A DNA stretch of 64,000 nucleotides. Source: Streptomyces sp. R41. Lineage in GTDB: Bacteria > Actinomycetota > Actinomycetes > Streptomycetales > Streptomycetaceae. The notes below the pieces were generated by a model. That model was not told where the DNA came from. It did no database searches and was given only the letters and a program-made list of their open reading frames with translations. Both the position numbers and the translations under genes were made by a program. The stretch spans positions 4,216,001 through 4,280,000 of the forward strand of contig NZ_CP163443.1 of assembly GCF_041053055.1 (NCBI RefSeq), read 5' to 3'. Below, piece by piece: positions 53,354-61,937 of this stretch; position 1 is the first letter of the stretch; every line of letters begins with the position of its first letter.

Positions 53354-53375
53354 GTGTGAGCTCTCCGTTCGGGGC

Positions 53376-54716
53376 TCAGAAGACGTGCCGGGCAACATTG
53401 ACGAGCCCTCCGACGTCCAGGCCAAGCCGTACTCCGTCGATACTCGCCATGGAGCCGTCCTTGATCCCGTCGTCGTCGGTGTCCACCGCGGTCATGACCA
53501 GGCCGAAGCCCGCAGTGGCAACACCGACTGAGGCTGATGTGACCTCGGCCGCTCTGGTGATCTGTGCTGCTCGGGCACCTCGAACCGTAAAGCCGAGTAG
53601 AGCGTTGTCCAGGTCGGAGATGGCCTTCGCATTTTCCATGGTGCTGCTTCCGAATCGGGCCACTCGCGGTACGAACGTGAGTGCCTCCCCTGTCTCCCCA
53701 GTTGCCCGCACGGCAGCCGCAACACCCTTGCCCGCAGCACCGACCCCGGGCAGCATGCCGAGGGCGTCGCCGCCGACCGTAACGAGGTTGCTCCAGAAGT
53801 CCGTGTCGAACTCTCCCTTGGTGAATCCGTCCCACAGCGAGGCACGCAGCGTTGGGTCACCAAAAACCCTCATCCCCAACGCCGCTGCGCTAAAAGCTGC
53901 AGCGGCGAGCAGCAGAACGGCAGCCGCCGTCCCGCCCGACACCACGAACAGTGCCACCAGCCCGATAACGGCCGCCGCGGTGCTGAGGATGTCCGGAAGG
54001 TTCTCGTCGAGCCAGTCGAGTGCCGAGTCGAACCAGCCCGGCTCGTGCGGTGCCAGCTTCTTCGTGGCGTCGCGGATTTTGCGCGCCCGGTGCTGGGCTT
54101 GGAGCTCGTGCTCGTCGGCGAGTTTTCGGGCCTTGCCTCGGATCTTTTCCAGTGCTTCCTCGGCGTCGTCCACCGCCGTGTTCGCCTTGGTCAGGGCCTT
54201 CTGCGCGTCGTCGTGCCGGGCACCCTTCTTGTCCAGGTCAGGGCTGTTGCCCGCCTTGTTGGCGTGGCCCTTCGCTCGGTTCACGGCGGCCTGGGCGTCC
54301 TTCGCGTCCTCTTCGAGTCGCTTCGCTCGACGCTGGAAGTCGTCGAGCTCGCCTTCCCAGCGGTCGAGTTGCTTTGCCGCCTTGCGGATGGAGTGCGCAG
54401 CGTTCTTCAGGTTCAAGGGCAGTGTGCCGCCGTCGAGTTGCTCGCGGAAGGCGACGGCGGCGTCGCCCTTCCAGTAGCTGCCGTCCATGAGCTTGGTGAC
54501 GAGCTCATGCGTCTCTTCAAGGACCTTCGCGCACCCCGTGAGCTTCTTGCGCAGGCCGCTCACCGTCTCGGTACTGCCCGGAACCGGGTTGAAGCCCAGG
54601 TGTGGGTAGTCCGGGTTCGGAATGCGCGGGGCGGACTTGAGGCCTTGTGGTTTGTCGCGGTCGGCACGGGACTGCGGGTCGAGGGCCGCTCCTGAATCGC
54701 CGGGTGGGTACGTCAC
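53376..54716 (-). CDS. T7SS-signal-like secreted/membrane protein, cassette A
   Basis: 446 residues. Residues 30-130 match the putative T7SS signal region: HLGFNPVPGSTETVSGLRKK, GSYWKGDAAVAFREQLDGG and LDRWEGELDDFQRRAKRLEE. A long charged coiled coil (about 120-215) follows, then two hydrophobic stretches (VIGLVALFVVSGGTAAAVLL and AAAAFSAAALGM) and a weakly structured C-terminus. No known toxin motif is seen. The GTG overlaps the stop of the small ESX-like gene (GTGA). Substrate of a type VII-like export is likely; the secretion genes are not in the window. Confidence 0.78.
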   Translation of the reverse strand: MTYPPGDSGAALDPQSRADRDKPQGLKSAPRIPNPDYPHLGFNPVPGSTETVSGLRKKLTGCAKVLEETHELVTKLMDGSYWKGDAAVAFREQLDGGTLPLNLKNAAHSIRKAAKQLDRWEGELDDFQRRAKRLEEDAKDAQAAVNRAKGHANKAGNSPDLDKKGARHDDAQKALTKANTAVDDAEEALEKIRGKARKLADEHELQAQHRARKIRDATKKLAPHEPGWFDSALDWLDENLPDILSTAAAVIGLVALFVVSGGTAAAVLLLAAAAFSAAALGMRVFGDPTLRASLWDGFTKGEFDTDFWSNLVTVGGDALGMLPGVGAAGKGVAAAVRATGETGEALTFVPRVARFGSSTMENAKAISDLDNALLGFTVRGARAAQITRAAEVTSASVGVATAGFGLVMTAVDTDDDGIKDGSMASIDGVRLGLDVGGLVNVARHVF

Positions 54717-55036
54717 TTCGCGGCGCCGCCCTTGCCCTTGGCAACCCTGGACCTACTCAGGGCCTCCTCCAGGGCCTTGTCCACCTCGCGGTAGCTGTCC
54801 CTGCTCTTGCCGATGATCTTGGCGAGATCTTCGGTCTGCTCACCGATCTGGTCGGTCCCGTACTTCCAGTCGTCCTGGAAGTCCTCACAGGCGGTGTCGA
54901 GATCATCGGTACCCAGGCCCGTGACAGTCGCGTCTTCCAGCGCCTTGCGCAGGCCCCTCAGCGAGTCAGTCGATTTCCTGAGCATCTTCATGAAGTGCGT
55001 GAGCTCGTCACCGTCCACGACCAGCCGTTCCGCCAT
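54713..55036 (-). CDS. Small ESX/WXG100-like protein, cassette A
   Basis: 107 residues from the ATG at 55036. Two helical halves with a central turn: DELTHFMKMLRKSTDSLRGL, then FQDDWKYGTDQIGEQTEDLA and SYREVDKALEEALSR. The size, helical hairpin and central Trp recall WXG100 partners, although the canonical WxG is DDWKYG here. It overlaps and probably pairs with the T7SS-signal-like protein. Very similar to 61500-61817. Confidence 0.78.
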   Translation of the reverse strand: MAERLVVDGDELTHFMKMLRKSTDSLRGLRKALEDATVTGLGTDDLDTACEDFQDDWKYGTDQIGEQTEDLAKIIGKSRDSYREVDKALEEALSRSRVAKGKGGAAK

Positions 55037-55164
55037 GCGCCCCGTCCCCTCTCCCGGTGCACCCGCACCATGGGGAGGAACGACGTCGGCGATCTTTCGT
55101 GGCGCTCGGTGGAGTGCTCCCCTCTTTAGGGGGAGCACTTACCGGACACGGATCGCGACCGCGG

Positions 55165-56214
55165 TCAGCGGTTGACGGACTGGATCTCCTGCACGATGAC
55201 GTCCTGGGTGGCCCCGAACGTGCCCTCCGGCAGACGTTGCGCCCTGGCCACCCCGGTGCCCGTCCAGTGGATCTTCCACGTGATGGTGGCCTTGAGCTTG
55301 TACGCGCCGTCGCCCGAGGAGCGCAGGTAGCGCACGCCGCAGGGCGGGGTCTCGTCCGACTTGCCCTTGGCGTAGGCCTCGCCGATGTGGCCGCTGTCGA
55401 ACTCGCAGACGCCGGAGGCGGGGTACGTGGTGGCGTCGTCCGTGCCGGGCTCGATCTTCAGCGCGACCGGTTCTGCCGTGGTCGTCGCATAGACGCCGAG
55501 CAGCGGGACACGTGCTGTGACGGACACCGGCTTGAACTTCGCTGTGTCCAGCCACGCCCACGTCGGGAGGTTCACCTTCGTGGTGCCGGCCGGGGCCAGT
55601 TCCACCTTCGTCGACGGGACGCGTATCTCGGCGTACGCGAGCTGCGCCAGCATCTCGGGCGTAATCGCCTCGGGAATGTCCGCGGGCGGGGCATCGCCCT
55701 TGTCCACCCAGAAGATGGGCTTGTCGCAGTCGAGAGCACCCGGGTCACCCTCGCGCCCCGGGGTGACGTACGAGTCCCACCAATAGCCCTTGTCGGCCTT
55801 GTCCTTGTTGAAGTCCTTGTACGGGCTGCCGTTCACGTATTTGTTGCGCTGCTCCAAGTCCCACTGGGACCCGGTCGACTCGGCATTCCAGATCGGCTCC
55901 AAGTACTTCTGCAGCTCGTCCGGGGAGTACTTGGGGGCGTAGTAGCACGCGGGCGGAGTCCACGTGGACGACGTGGAAGTCACCGGACCCGTGGACTCAC
56001 CCGAACCATTCTTCGAACGGTCGAAGACAACGGCTCCAGCCTGTGCGGAAACACCGCCGGCACCGTCGGATTTACCGGATGCGCTGGTATCCGAGCCGTT
56101 GGTGCTGCCGCCATGGCCATATCCCGCGTTCGCTTGAGTCGCGCACAGCAGCAGGGCCGTGGAAGCAATGAAGGCGACTGCTCCGGCGTTCCTGTACTTC
56201 ATCCAGACTGGCAT
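55165..56214 (-). CDS. Secreted four-cysteine protein, cassette A
   Basis: 349 residues from the ATG at 56214, with GGGGGAG upstream; its first bases overlap the lipoprotein gene by 16. Signal peptide AGAVAFIASTALLLCATQANA, then a low-complexity Gly/Ser stretch. The conserved region starts WTPPACYYAPKYSPDELQKY and holds PTWAWLDTAKFKPVSVTARV and YPASGVCEFDSGHIGEAY. Cysteines (ACYY, DCDK, VCEF, PCGV) suggest two disulfides. Its C-terminal half is nearly identical to that of 61938-62981, while the N-terminal third is not. Confidence 0.75.
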   Translation of the reverse strand: MPVWMKYRNAGAVAFIASTALLLCATQANAGYGHGGSTNGSDTSASGKSDGAGGVSAQAGAVVFDRSKNGSGESTGPVTSTSSTWTPPACYYAPKYSPDELQKYLEPIWNAESTGSQWDLEQRNKYVNGSPYKDFNKDKADKGYWWDSYVTPGREGDPGALDCDKPIFWVDKGDAPPADIPEAITPEMLAQLAYAEIRVPSTKVELAPAGTTKVNLPTWAWLDTAKFKPVSVTARVPLLGVYATTTAEPVALKIEPGTDDATTYPASGVCEFDSGHIGEAYAKGKSDETPPCGVRYLRSSGDGAYKLKATITWKIHWTGTGVARAQRLPEGTFGATQDVIVQEIQSVNR

Positions 56215-56858
56215 GCGCTGCTCCCCCGCTGCGACGTCAGTTTCTCCGTGATCCAGATGCCTTGCTTGTTGACCCGGAGTCGGCTGTTGTAGAGGACGTA
56301 GTTGTCCTTCGACTTCGGAGTCACCTCGGTCTTGCCGGTCTTCAGGTTCTTGTTGTAGGCCTTGTTCTGGTCTTCGCAGTAGACAAAGCCGGCCGTTCCA
56401 TCAGTGTTGATCTTCACGTTGGCGTTGTAGTAACGCTTTGCTCCGGTGATGCGGTCCTTGTAGTCCACGAACTCCTGGATGAACTTCTGGCTCCCGGCCG
56501 CCGCAGTGCCTTCGGAGTAGAAGCGGTACGCCTTGTGCAGCGGGTCCTGCTCAGCGATGGCCATGTCCACGGCCTTGATGAACTGCTCGCTGTCGCTCAG
56601 GACCGCGTCCTTGTCCTTGTCGCCCGTCTTCGGCCACTCGAAGGTGTACGTGAGATCCGACGGCAGCTCGATCTTCGGGCGGTCGGCGGCCGCGGAAGCC
56701 GAGGCGCTCGGCGACGCCGAAGCCCCATCCCCCGTATCCGCCCCCGCGATCTTGTCGTTGCCCTTCGATCCGCCACCGCCCCCACCGCACGCGGTCAAAA
56801 GGAGTGCAGCCATCGCACCGACGGCGGCTGTGGTGAGCAGGCGGGGACGGCGGTTCAC
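56199..56858 (-). CDS. Lipoprotein, cassette A
   Basis: 219 residues from the GTG at 56858, which has AGGAG seven bases upstream. The lipobox is LLTAC (Cys about residue 24) after MAALLLTACG, followed by a Gly run and a Ser/Ala-rich linker. The mature domain has YSEGTAAAGSQKFIQEFVDY, AKRYYNANVKIN and FVYCEDQNKAYNKN, then VLYNSRLRVNKQGIWITEKL. It is the first gene of the cassette. The signal region is almost identical to that of 62969-63625, while the mature domain is clearly diverged. Confidence 0.78.
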   Translation of the reverse strand: MNRRPRLLTTAAVGAMAALLLTACGGGGGGSKGNDKIAGADTGDGASASPSASASAAADRPKIELPSDLTYTFEWPKTGDKDKDAVLSDSEQFIKAVDMAIAEQDPLHKAYRFYSEGTAAAGSQKFIQEFVDYKDRITGAKRYYNANVKINTDGTAGFVYCEDQNKAYNKNLKTGKTEVTPKSKDNYVLYNSRLRVNKQGIWITEKLTSQRGSSACQSG

Positions 56859-57233
56859 GGCAGACTCCTGTGCGGCGTGGGGTTCGGAAGGGCCACGACA
56901 CGCTATCGGTGACGCGTGTGACGACACCAGAGCGAATTACGTCAACGACAATGACAAATCCGGCATAGGAGCACAGAAGGTGACCAAGCCTGACTCTGCA
57001 ACCTTCGATCGAGTGACCCAAGCGGTCGGAATCGTGACCGCGTTGGCCCCTGCAAAGCCGTTGCAGGGCCGTCAGCCCCGGCGAGCTCCCATCTTGGCTC
57101 CCGGCCGAGCAGCTCTCCCCCGCCCCCGCACCCCACTCGGCCAAAGCCGAGCCCACCGCTTCGCCGCCATGTCCTCAATCCACCCGAACGCGACGATCGT
57201 CAAGCCAATCAACGGCCACCAGCACGGACATTC
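56731..57233. repeat. Long near-identical direct repeat, copy 1
   Basis: This 503-base stretch, covering the lipoprotein signal region and its upstream DNA, recurs at 63498-64000 (offset 6767 bases) with only a couple of mismatches visible by eye. The identity starts inside the lipoprotein gene and runs to the window end, so the true length is unknown. Confidence 0.9.
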
Positions 57234-57545
57234 ACAGCATGTACGTCGTGTCGAGGGCGGCCACCACCCGGTCGCTCTGCATGCCGAGCGCCGACAGGTC
57301 GTCCGACTCCGCCTTGAACTCGCGCAACGGCTTCGCGGTGTGGTGCGACACCTTGCAAAACGCGGTGGGCCCTCTCCAGCGACTCCGCTTCCTTCCTCAG
57401 GTCCAACACGCCTGCCTGACCGCGTACTTCACTCTGCGCACATGTCAACCTGTCGACCGCGGTGGGGGTTTATAGGGTGGGCATGGCGGGCGCCAAGGGC
57501 AGCCAAAGATCGCCGCTCTGCACTCCCTTGCGGGCCGACATCCGG
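56859..57545. other. Intergenic region upstream of cassette A
   Basis: The first 375 bases are the duplicated upstream DNA. The rest shows no gene with convincing codon use; several overlapping frames exist, but none has recognisable blocks. The leftward cassette promoter should lie here. Confidence 0.4.
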
Positions 57546-57833
57546 TCAGGCAGCCCCAGCCGGCGCAGCCCCGGGCCCGCCGACCTCGAACCACAGCAAC
57601 TTTCCGGCTCCCTTCCCGAGCAGGTCGTCGCCGAGCGGCCAGCCACCCCACGAGTCTGCATATTCCTGTACGAGGAGCAGCCCCCGCCCGCCGCCGGCGT
57701 CCTCGCGAGCGGGCCGAACCCTGTCGCCGGGCGGTTTGTCGAAGGGCGCGGGGATGTGCGGGCTGCTGTCCCACACCCCCACCCGTAACCACCCGTCCCC
57801 CAATGCCGTCAGCCGCAGGGAGGCGCTCCGCAT
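57546..57833 (-). pseudogene. C-terminal fragment of an anti-sigma-type HATPase
   Basis: 95 codons resemble the second half of a RsbW/SpoIIAB-like ATPase: LRLTALGDGWLRVGVWDSSP, then AGGGRGLLLVQEYADSWGG with the Gly-rich G box and GKLLWFEVGG. The N-box half, with the Asn and the rest of the ATP pocket, is absent: the sequence abuts the DUF5753 fragment read in the other direction, at about 57805-57833. Confidence 0.7.
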
Positions 57834-58152
57834 GGACTTCGGCGGTCCATCCGTCGCCCGCGCTCAGCTCCAGCACCTCATCGAGATGTGCGAACTGGCC
57901 CATGTCACCGTCAGGGTGATTCCCTTCGGCGCCGACCACTTCCCCAGCACGGGTCAGTCCTTCGACTACGTCGAAGGGCCCGTCCCGCGGCTCGACACCG
58001 TCCAGCTGGACACACACCACGGCGGCTGCGGATTCCTCGACGCGGAGGCACAGTTGAGCAAGTACCGTTCCGTGCTGGATCACATGGAGCCGTGTGCACT
58101 CAGCCCCACCGAGTCACACGACTTCCTCCAACGCCTCATCCGGGACATCTGA
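57805..58152 (+). pseudogene. C-terminal fragment of a DUF5753 helix-turn-helix regulator
   Basis: About 115 codons: REALRMDFGGPSVARAQLQH, then CELAHVTVRVIPFGADHFPS and GQSFDYVEGPVPRLDTVQLD, ending FLQRLIRDI. This is the end of a DUF5753 protein, but the helix-turn-helix N-terminus is missing. The break with the HATPase fragment is in the overlap 57805-57833. It is followed 12 bases on by the DUF397 gene, as is usual for this pair. Confidence 0.75.
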
Positions 58153-58164
58153 AAGAGACCAACG

Positions 58165-58359
58165 GTGCAGACCTTCCACTGGCAGAAGTCCACCTACAGC
58201 GGGGACAGCTCGAACTGCGTCTACGTAGCCGCCACGGCCACCGGAACCGTCCACCTCGGCGAGAGCGACGAGCCGCACATCATCCTCACTACGACCCGCG
58301 CCCGCCTACACGAGCTGATACGAACCCTGAAGGCGCCCCCTTCCACGCACAGCGCCTGA
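58165..58359 (+). CDS. DUF397 protein
   Basis: 64 residues from the GTG at 58165. The full DUF397 pattern is present: WQKSTYSGDSSNCVYVAATA, then GTVHLGESDEPHIILTTTRA and LHELIRTLK. DUF397 proteins are small partners of DUF5753-type regulators (WhiJ-like), in developmental and antibiotic control. The partner regulator here is truncated. Confidence 0.85.
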   Translation: MQTFHWQKSTYSGDSSNCVYVAATATGTVHLGESDEPHIILTTTRARLHELIRTLKAPPSTHSA

Positions 58360-58361
58360 CT

Positions 58362-58446
58362 ATTGGCAACTTTGGGCCAGCCGGTCATCCCCCAGCATCA
58401 GGTACGACGGGTGTCGCCACGCTCCCGATGGCCCAAAGTTGCCAAT
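58362..58446. repeat. Inverted repeat after DUF397 (copy 2)
   Basis: Perfect 18-base arms, 58362-58379 and 58429-58446 (ATTGGCAACTTTGGGCCA and its complement), around 49 bases. A degenerate copy follows the other DUF397 remnant at 51324-51407. Confidence 0.7.
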
Positions 58447-58589
58447 TGCCGACGGGCGGCCTCAGGAAGCGAGTCCGCGACCGGTTCGTCGCGGCACGGG
58501 TGGACCCGGCATCTGCCGTCGTCCAGCCGCTCGACGCGGCGGACGGACACCCCGTCCAGGCCGAGCAGCACCGTCGTATCGTTGTCCAA
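58398..58589 (-). pseudogene. N-terminal fragment of an ISL3-like transposase
   Basis: Starts MDNDTTVLLGLDGVSVRRVE, matching the beginning of ISL3-family transposases, then loses similarity at about residue 35 and stops at 58398. Just upstream (58590-58650) an imperfect dyad with GCGTGATC and GATCACGC may be an insertion-sequence end. A truncated mobile element. Confidence 0.5.
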
Positions 58590-58806
58590 GCCCGTGGCCC
58601 CCGCGTGATCGTCTAAAGATCAGACATGATCACGCAAGGCCACGGGCACTTCGCTTCCGGGGCCAGGCTCTCCTCGGCTGAACACGGGCCGTGACGCCCC
58701 ATCGCGGGAGCCATCCGCACCGCTCAACCGCGAAGACTCCTCAGTCTCCACGGCTTCAGGGCGTTCTCGAAGCGGAACATCTCGGCGAGTCCCTGGCAAC
58801 CTGGCG
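58590..58806. other. Intergenic, insertion-sequence scar
   Basis: Contains the dyad GCCCGTGGCC...GCGTGATC / GATCACGC...GGCCACGGGC (about 58590-58649), which looks like two inward copies of one transposase-gene upstream region. No gene is supported. Confidence 0.4.
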
Positions 58807-59475
58807 CTACGCCTCGGTGTCCGGCGCCACCACGTGCAGTTCCGGTACACGGATGCCTGCGCGACGGGCGCGTTCGACGGCGTCCGGGCCTGCCCCGTGG
58901 GCGTGGCCAGGGATACCCCTGTTGTAGCTCGGGCGCTGGCAGATCACGTAGAGGCGGCGGGGGCCCGGGATGGCGATGACGGCAGCGAAGCGGGGGTCGC
59001 CGGCGAACCAGATCTCTTGAACCTGAGCCGCCTTCTCAGGCTTGACGCCAGGGCCAAGACGCCGAGCCCAGAAGGTTGCTCGGAGATGGGAGCGCATGAC
59101 CATGGCGACCCTCCCGGCAGACTGTTCGGGGTCGGGGAACTTCAGCCACACGTCGCCGGGCCCGGCGTCCGGCACCTTGCCGATGCCGCTCTCCGGCCTC
59201 TCGTAGACCTGCCAGGGGTACTCCCGCAACAGACGCAGCGCGCGGAGAGCCCAGGTGATGTAGGCAGGTTGAAGAAAGGTCCGGTAGAACGAGTAGAGCA
59301 TCGGTACGAAGAAGAACCACAGCGTCCAGGTCGGCGAGATCACGTACCACGCCAGCAGGCCAACCCACGCCACCGGCCAGAGGATCTGTCCGAGGATCGC
59401 GAACGTGACGAGCTGCGTCCAGGCACGGCGCGTGGCCGGGTCGGCCCAGGCTGTGGAATCTTGCGTGGGAGCCAT
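58807..59475 (-). CDS. Two-TM 'WFAGDPRF' membrane protein, cassette B
   Basis: 222 residues from the ATG at 59475; an ATG at 59487 would overlap the upstream stop. Two TM segments near residues 25-65 (LGQILWPVAWVGLLAWYVIS and WFFFVPMLYSFYRTFL), then the shared blocks LLREYPWQVYERPE, VWLKFPDPEQSAG and IWFAGDPRFAAVIA, ending ALERARRAG-like AVERARRAGIRVPEL. The counterpart in cassette A is 52667-53353. It is the last gene of cassette B. Confidence 0.75.
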   Translation of the reverse strand: MAPTQDSTAWADPATRRAWTQLVTFAILGQILWPVAWVGLLAWYVISPTWTLWFFFVPMLYSFYRTFLQPAYITWALRALRLLREYPWQVYERPESGIGKVPDAGPGDVWLKFPDPEQSAGRVAMVMRSHLRATFWARRLGPGVKPEKAAQVQEIWFAGDPRFAAVIAIPGPRRLYVICQRPSYNRGIPGHAHGAGPDAVERARRAGIRVPELHVVAPDTEA

Positions 59476-59476
59476 G

Positions 59477-60145
59477 TCATTTCTCATCAGGCACATCCAG
59501 GAACGGGTTGTCGAAGCTGACCGACTCGGCGATGTCCCGGAGCAGAGCACGGTAGTGTCGCGCACGCCGGACCGCCGTGGTGGCCAATGTGAGGATCGCG
59601 ATCCGTGCACCGTCGGGGCAGGGAACGTACGCGGTGACCTGAAGCAGATCCCGCTGGCCGAGTCCCGCCTCCGGCGGCGTGGTCAGACGCTCCTGCACAA
59701 GTGAGGCCGGGCCGCAGGGAAGGTCCAGAGTCTCGATGTGCTCAGCGTTCGTCTCGCCGCCGGCCGCTGCACGAGCCGCTATGACACTCCGCGGAGCCCA
59801 GCTGGTCGCCCGCCACGCGAGTGTGAACAGCGAGAGCAGCAGACTGCCGTCACCTTCGTCGTCCATGTGCAGGCCGAGGGAGCAGTGAATAACTCCGGAC
59901 TCCAGGAACGCCTGGGCCATCCGCTGGACCGGAGCGAAATCGGTCAGGAGCCGATCCCGAGACTCGGGATCGGGGAGAGCCTCCCACAGCGGACGCACCA
60001 CATCCCCCGGATTCGCCTCCTCCGGGCCGCTCGCCGCCTCCGCCAGTTCCACGAGCGGAAATGCGACGAAGCCCGCGGGCAGTGCGAACCAGATATCGGC
60101 ATCCCGGCTCCGCGCTGACTCGTCGATCAGATAGGGAACGCTCAC
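59477..60145 (-). CDS. 'DIWFA' cytoplasmic protein, cassette B
   Basis: 222 residues. Opens SRDADIWFALPAGFVAFPLV; mid-region VIHCSLGLHMDDEGDGS and LLSLFTLAWRATSWAPRSV; end ARHYRALLRDIAESVSFDNP. Its start overlaps the upstream T7SS-signal-like gene by four bases (60142-60145), so the two are coupled, unlike in cassette A, where the membrane protein intervenes. Confidence 0.77.
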   Translation of the reverse strand: MSVPYLIDESARSRDADIWFALPAGFVAFPLVELAEAASGPEEANPGDVVRPLWEALPDPESRDRLLTDFAPVQRMAQAFLESGVIHCSLGLHMDDEGDGSLLLSLFTLAWRATSWAPRSVIAARAAAGGETNAEHIETLDLPCGPASLVQERLTTPPEAGLGQRDLLQVTAYVPCPDGARIAILTLATTAVRRARHYRALLRDIAESVSFDNPFLDVPDEK

Positions 60146-61503
60146 GATGCCGCCCTCGCCCCGAACATGAGGAAGTGAATCGCTCCGACCGCCGCTGGGA
60201 GATCTACCCCAAGGGTTCTGGGGCCATCCAGACCACTGGTGATCGCCTTGGCCGCGTCGTTGTCCAGGCTCTCCGCAAGGGTGCCGGCCACGCCGTACAA
60301 CGCGGTCCCGGCGCCCAGGAGGGTCGCCGGAGCGTCGATCTTCTCCACGATCGGAGCCAGCCGACCACCGAACACCTTCGGATGAGCCAAGATGCTCACG
60401 GCGCCTCCGGCTGCGGTGGCCTCCGTCTTGATCGAGGTTCCAACTGCCGCGATCTTCTGCGGCAACGTCAGGACCTCACCACTCGCACGCATGAGCTGTG
60501 GCGCCTTGAAGGCTCCCTTGAGTGCCACCCCAAGCGCCGGCACCATACCCAGAAGGTCCCCCGCCACCCCGAGGGCGTTGCTCCAGAAGTCCAGGTCCAA
60601 CTCACCCTTGGAGAATCCGTCCGCCAGGGACGCCCGAACCTCGGGATCGCTGATCCGCAGACCGAAAGCGGTCGCGCTCAACAGCCCCGCTGCCAGGAAC
60701 AGCGCCCATGGTGCAATAGCCGTAAGCCCCAGCAGTGCGATCACACCCAACACCGCTGCGCACGCGCTGAGGATGTCGGGCAGGTTGTCGCCCAGCCAGT
60801 CGGTGAACTTGTCCCACGCGCCGGGTTCATGCGGCGCCAGCTTCTTCGTCGCGTCGCGGATCTTGGCCGCCCGGTACTGCGCCTTCTGCTCGTGCTCCTC
60901 GGCCAGCTTCTTCGCCTTGCCGATGATCTTGTCGAGTTCGGCCTGGGCGTCGTCCACGGCCGTGTTCGCGTGGGTCAACGCCTTCTGGGCGTCGTCCTGC
61001 CGGGCGCCCTTCTTGTCCCGGTCGGGGTCGTTCTCCGCCTTGCTCGCTGGGCCCTTCGCCGTGTCGAGCGCGGCCTGTGCGTCCTTCGCGTCGCCTTCGA
61101 GCTTCTTGGCACGGCGCTGGAAATCGTCGAGTTCCCCTTCCCAGCGGTCGAGCTGCCGGGCCGCCTTGCGGATGGAGTGCGCGGCGTTCTTCAGGTTCAA
61201 GGGGAGGGGGCCGCCGTCCAACTGCTCCCGGAAGGCAACTGCTGCATCACCCTTCCAGTAGCTGCCGTCCAGGAGCTTGGTGACGAGGTCGTAAGCCTCT
61301 TCCAGGGTCTTGGCGCAGTTCGCGAGCTTCTTGTGCAGGTCACGAACCGTATCGGTGCGTCCGGGCACAGGATTGAAGCCCAAGTGCGGATAGTCGGGAT
61401 TCGGGATGGACGGGGAGGACTTCAGCCCCTGGGGAAGATCACCGTTCCGGCGGGCCGCCGAATCGGGAAAAGGGGACGGTTCGACGCCTGGAGTGACAGT
61501 CAC
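60142..61503 (-). CDS. T7SS-signal-like secreted/membrane protein, cassette B
   Basis: 453 residues. Signal-like region YPHLGFNPVPGRTDTVRDLH and GSYWKGDAAVAFREQLDGGP; coiled coil to about residue 215; hydrophobic stretches ILSACAAVLGVIALLGLTAI and ALFLAAGLLSATAFGLRI. The first 240 residues are close to the cassette A protein; the last 150 are clearly different, as expected if a variable effector part is joined to a fixed export part. GTG start overlapping the upstream stop (GTGA). No catalytic motif is recognised. Confidence 0.78.
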   Translation of the reverse strand: MTVTPGVEPSPFPDSAARRNGDLPQGLKSSPSIPNPDYPHLGFNPVPGRTDTVRDLHKKLANCAKTLEEAYDLVTKLLDGSYWKGDAAVAFREQLDGGPLPLNLKNAAHSIRKAARQLDRWEGELDDFQRRAKKLEGDAKDAQAALDTAKGPASKAENDPDRDKKGARQDDAQKALTHANTAVDDAQAELDKIIGKAKKLAEEHEQKAQYRAAKIRDATKKLAPHEPGAWDKFTDWLGDNLPDILSACAAVLGVIALLGLTAIAPWALFLAAGLLSATAFGLRISDPEVRASLADGFSKGELDLDFWSNALGVAGDLLGMVPALGVALKGAFKAPQLMRASGEVLTLPQKIAAVGTSIKTEATAAGGAVSILAHPKVFGGRLAPIVEKIDAPATLLGAGTALYGVAGTLAESLDNDAAKAITSGLDGPRTLGVDLPAAVGAIHFLMFGARAAS

Positions 61504-61817
61504 TTCTTAGCTCCACCCTTACCGTCCTTGGCATTCCTCAGTGCTTCCTCCAGCGCCTTGTCCACCTCGTTGTAGCTGTCCTTGCTTTGCCCGATGATCT
61601 TCGCAAGCTCCTCGGTCTGCTCACCGATCTGCTCGGTGCCGTACTTCCAGTCCTCCTGGAAGTCCTCGCACGAGGCGTCCAGATCGTCCGTGCCGAGCCC
61701 GGTGACAGTCGCGTCGGCCAGCGCCTTGCGCAGCCCCTTCAGGGAGTCGCTCGACTTGTTGAGCAACTTCATGAAGTGTGCGAGCTCATCGCCGTCGACG
61801 ACCAGTCGATCCGCCAC
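61500..61817 (-). CDS. Small ESX/WXG100-like protein, cassette B
   Basis: 105 residues from the GTG at 61817. About four fifths identical by eye to the cassette A protein: DELAHFMKLLNKSSDSLKGL, FQEDWKYGTEQIGEQTEELA and SYNEVDKALEEALRNAKDGK. It overlaps the T7SS-signal-like gene by four bases. Confidence 0.78.
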   Translation of the reverse strand: MADRLVVDGDELAHFMKLLNKSSDSLKGLRKALADATVTGLGTDDLDASCEDFQEDWKYGTEQIGEQTEELAKIIGQSKDSYNEVDKALEEALRNAKDGKGGAKK

Positions 61818-61937
61818 ACCGGTGTCCTCTCCTGCCTCTGGCACGAGTAAGTGACTCTATCCATCCCGCATTTGCCGTCGCGACGGTGCCCGCCCCTTCT
61901 CGGGAGCGGGCACCTGACCGCAGAGCCCCGCAAGTGG

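Noticed and set aside
57174..57448. A small gene between the duplicated upstream DNA and the HATPase fragment
   Set aside because: Frames on both strands are short, with no ribosome site and no recognisable block.
60061..61575. Long plus-strand ORF opposite the cassette B T7SS-signal-like gene
   Set aside because: An antisense frame produced by high GC at third positions; the minus-strand protein has a clear paralogue.
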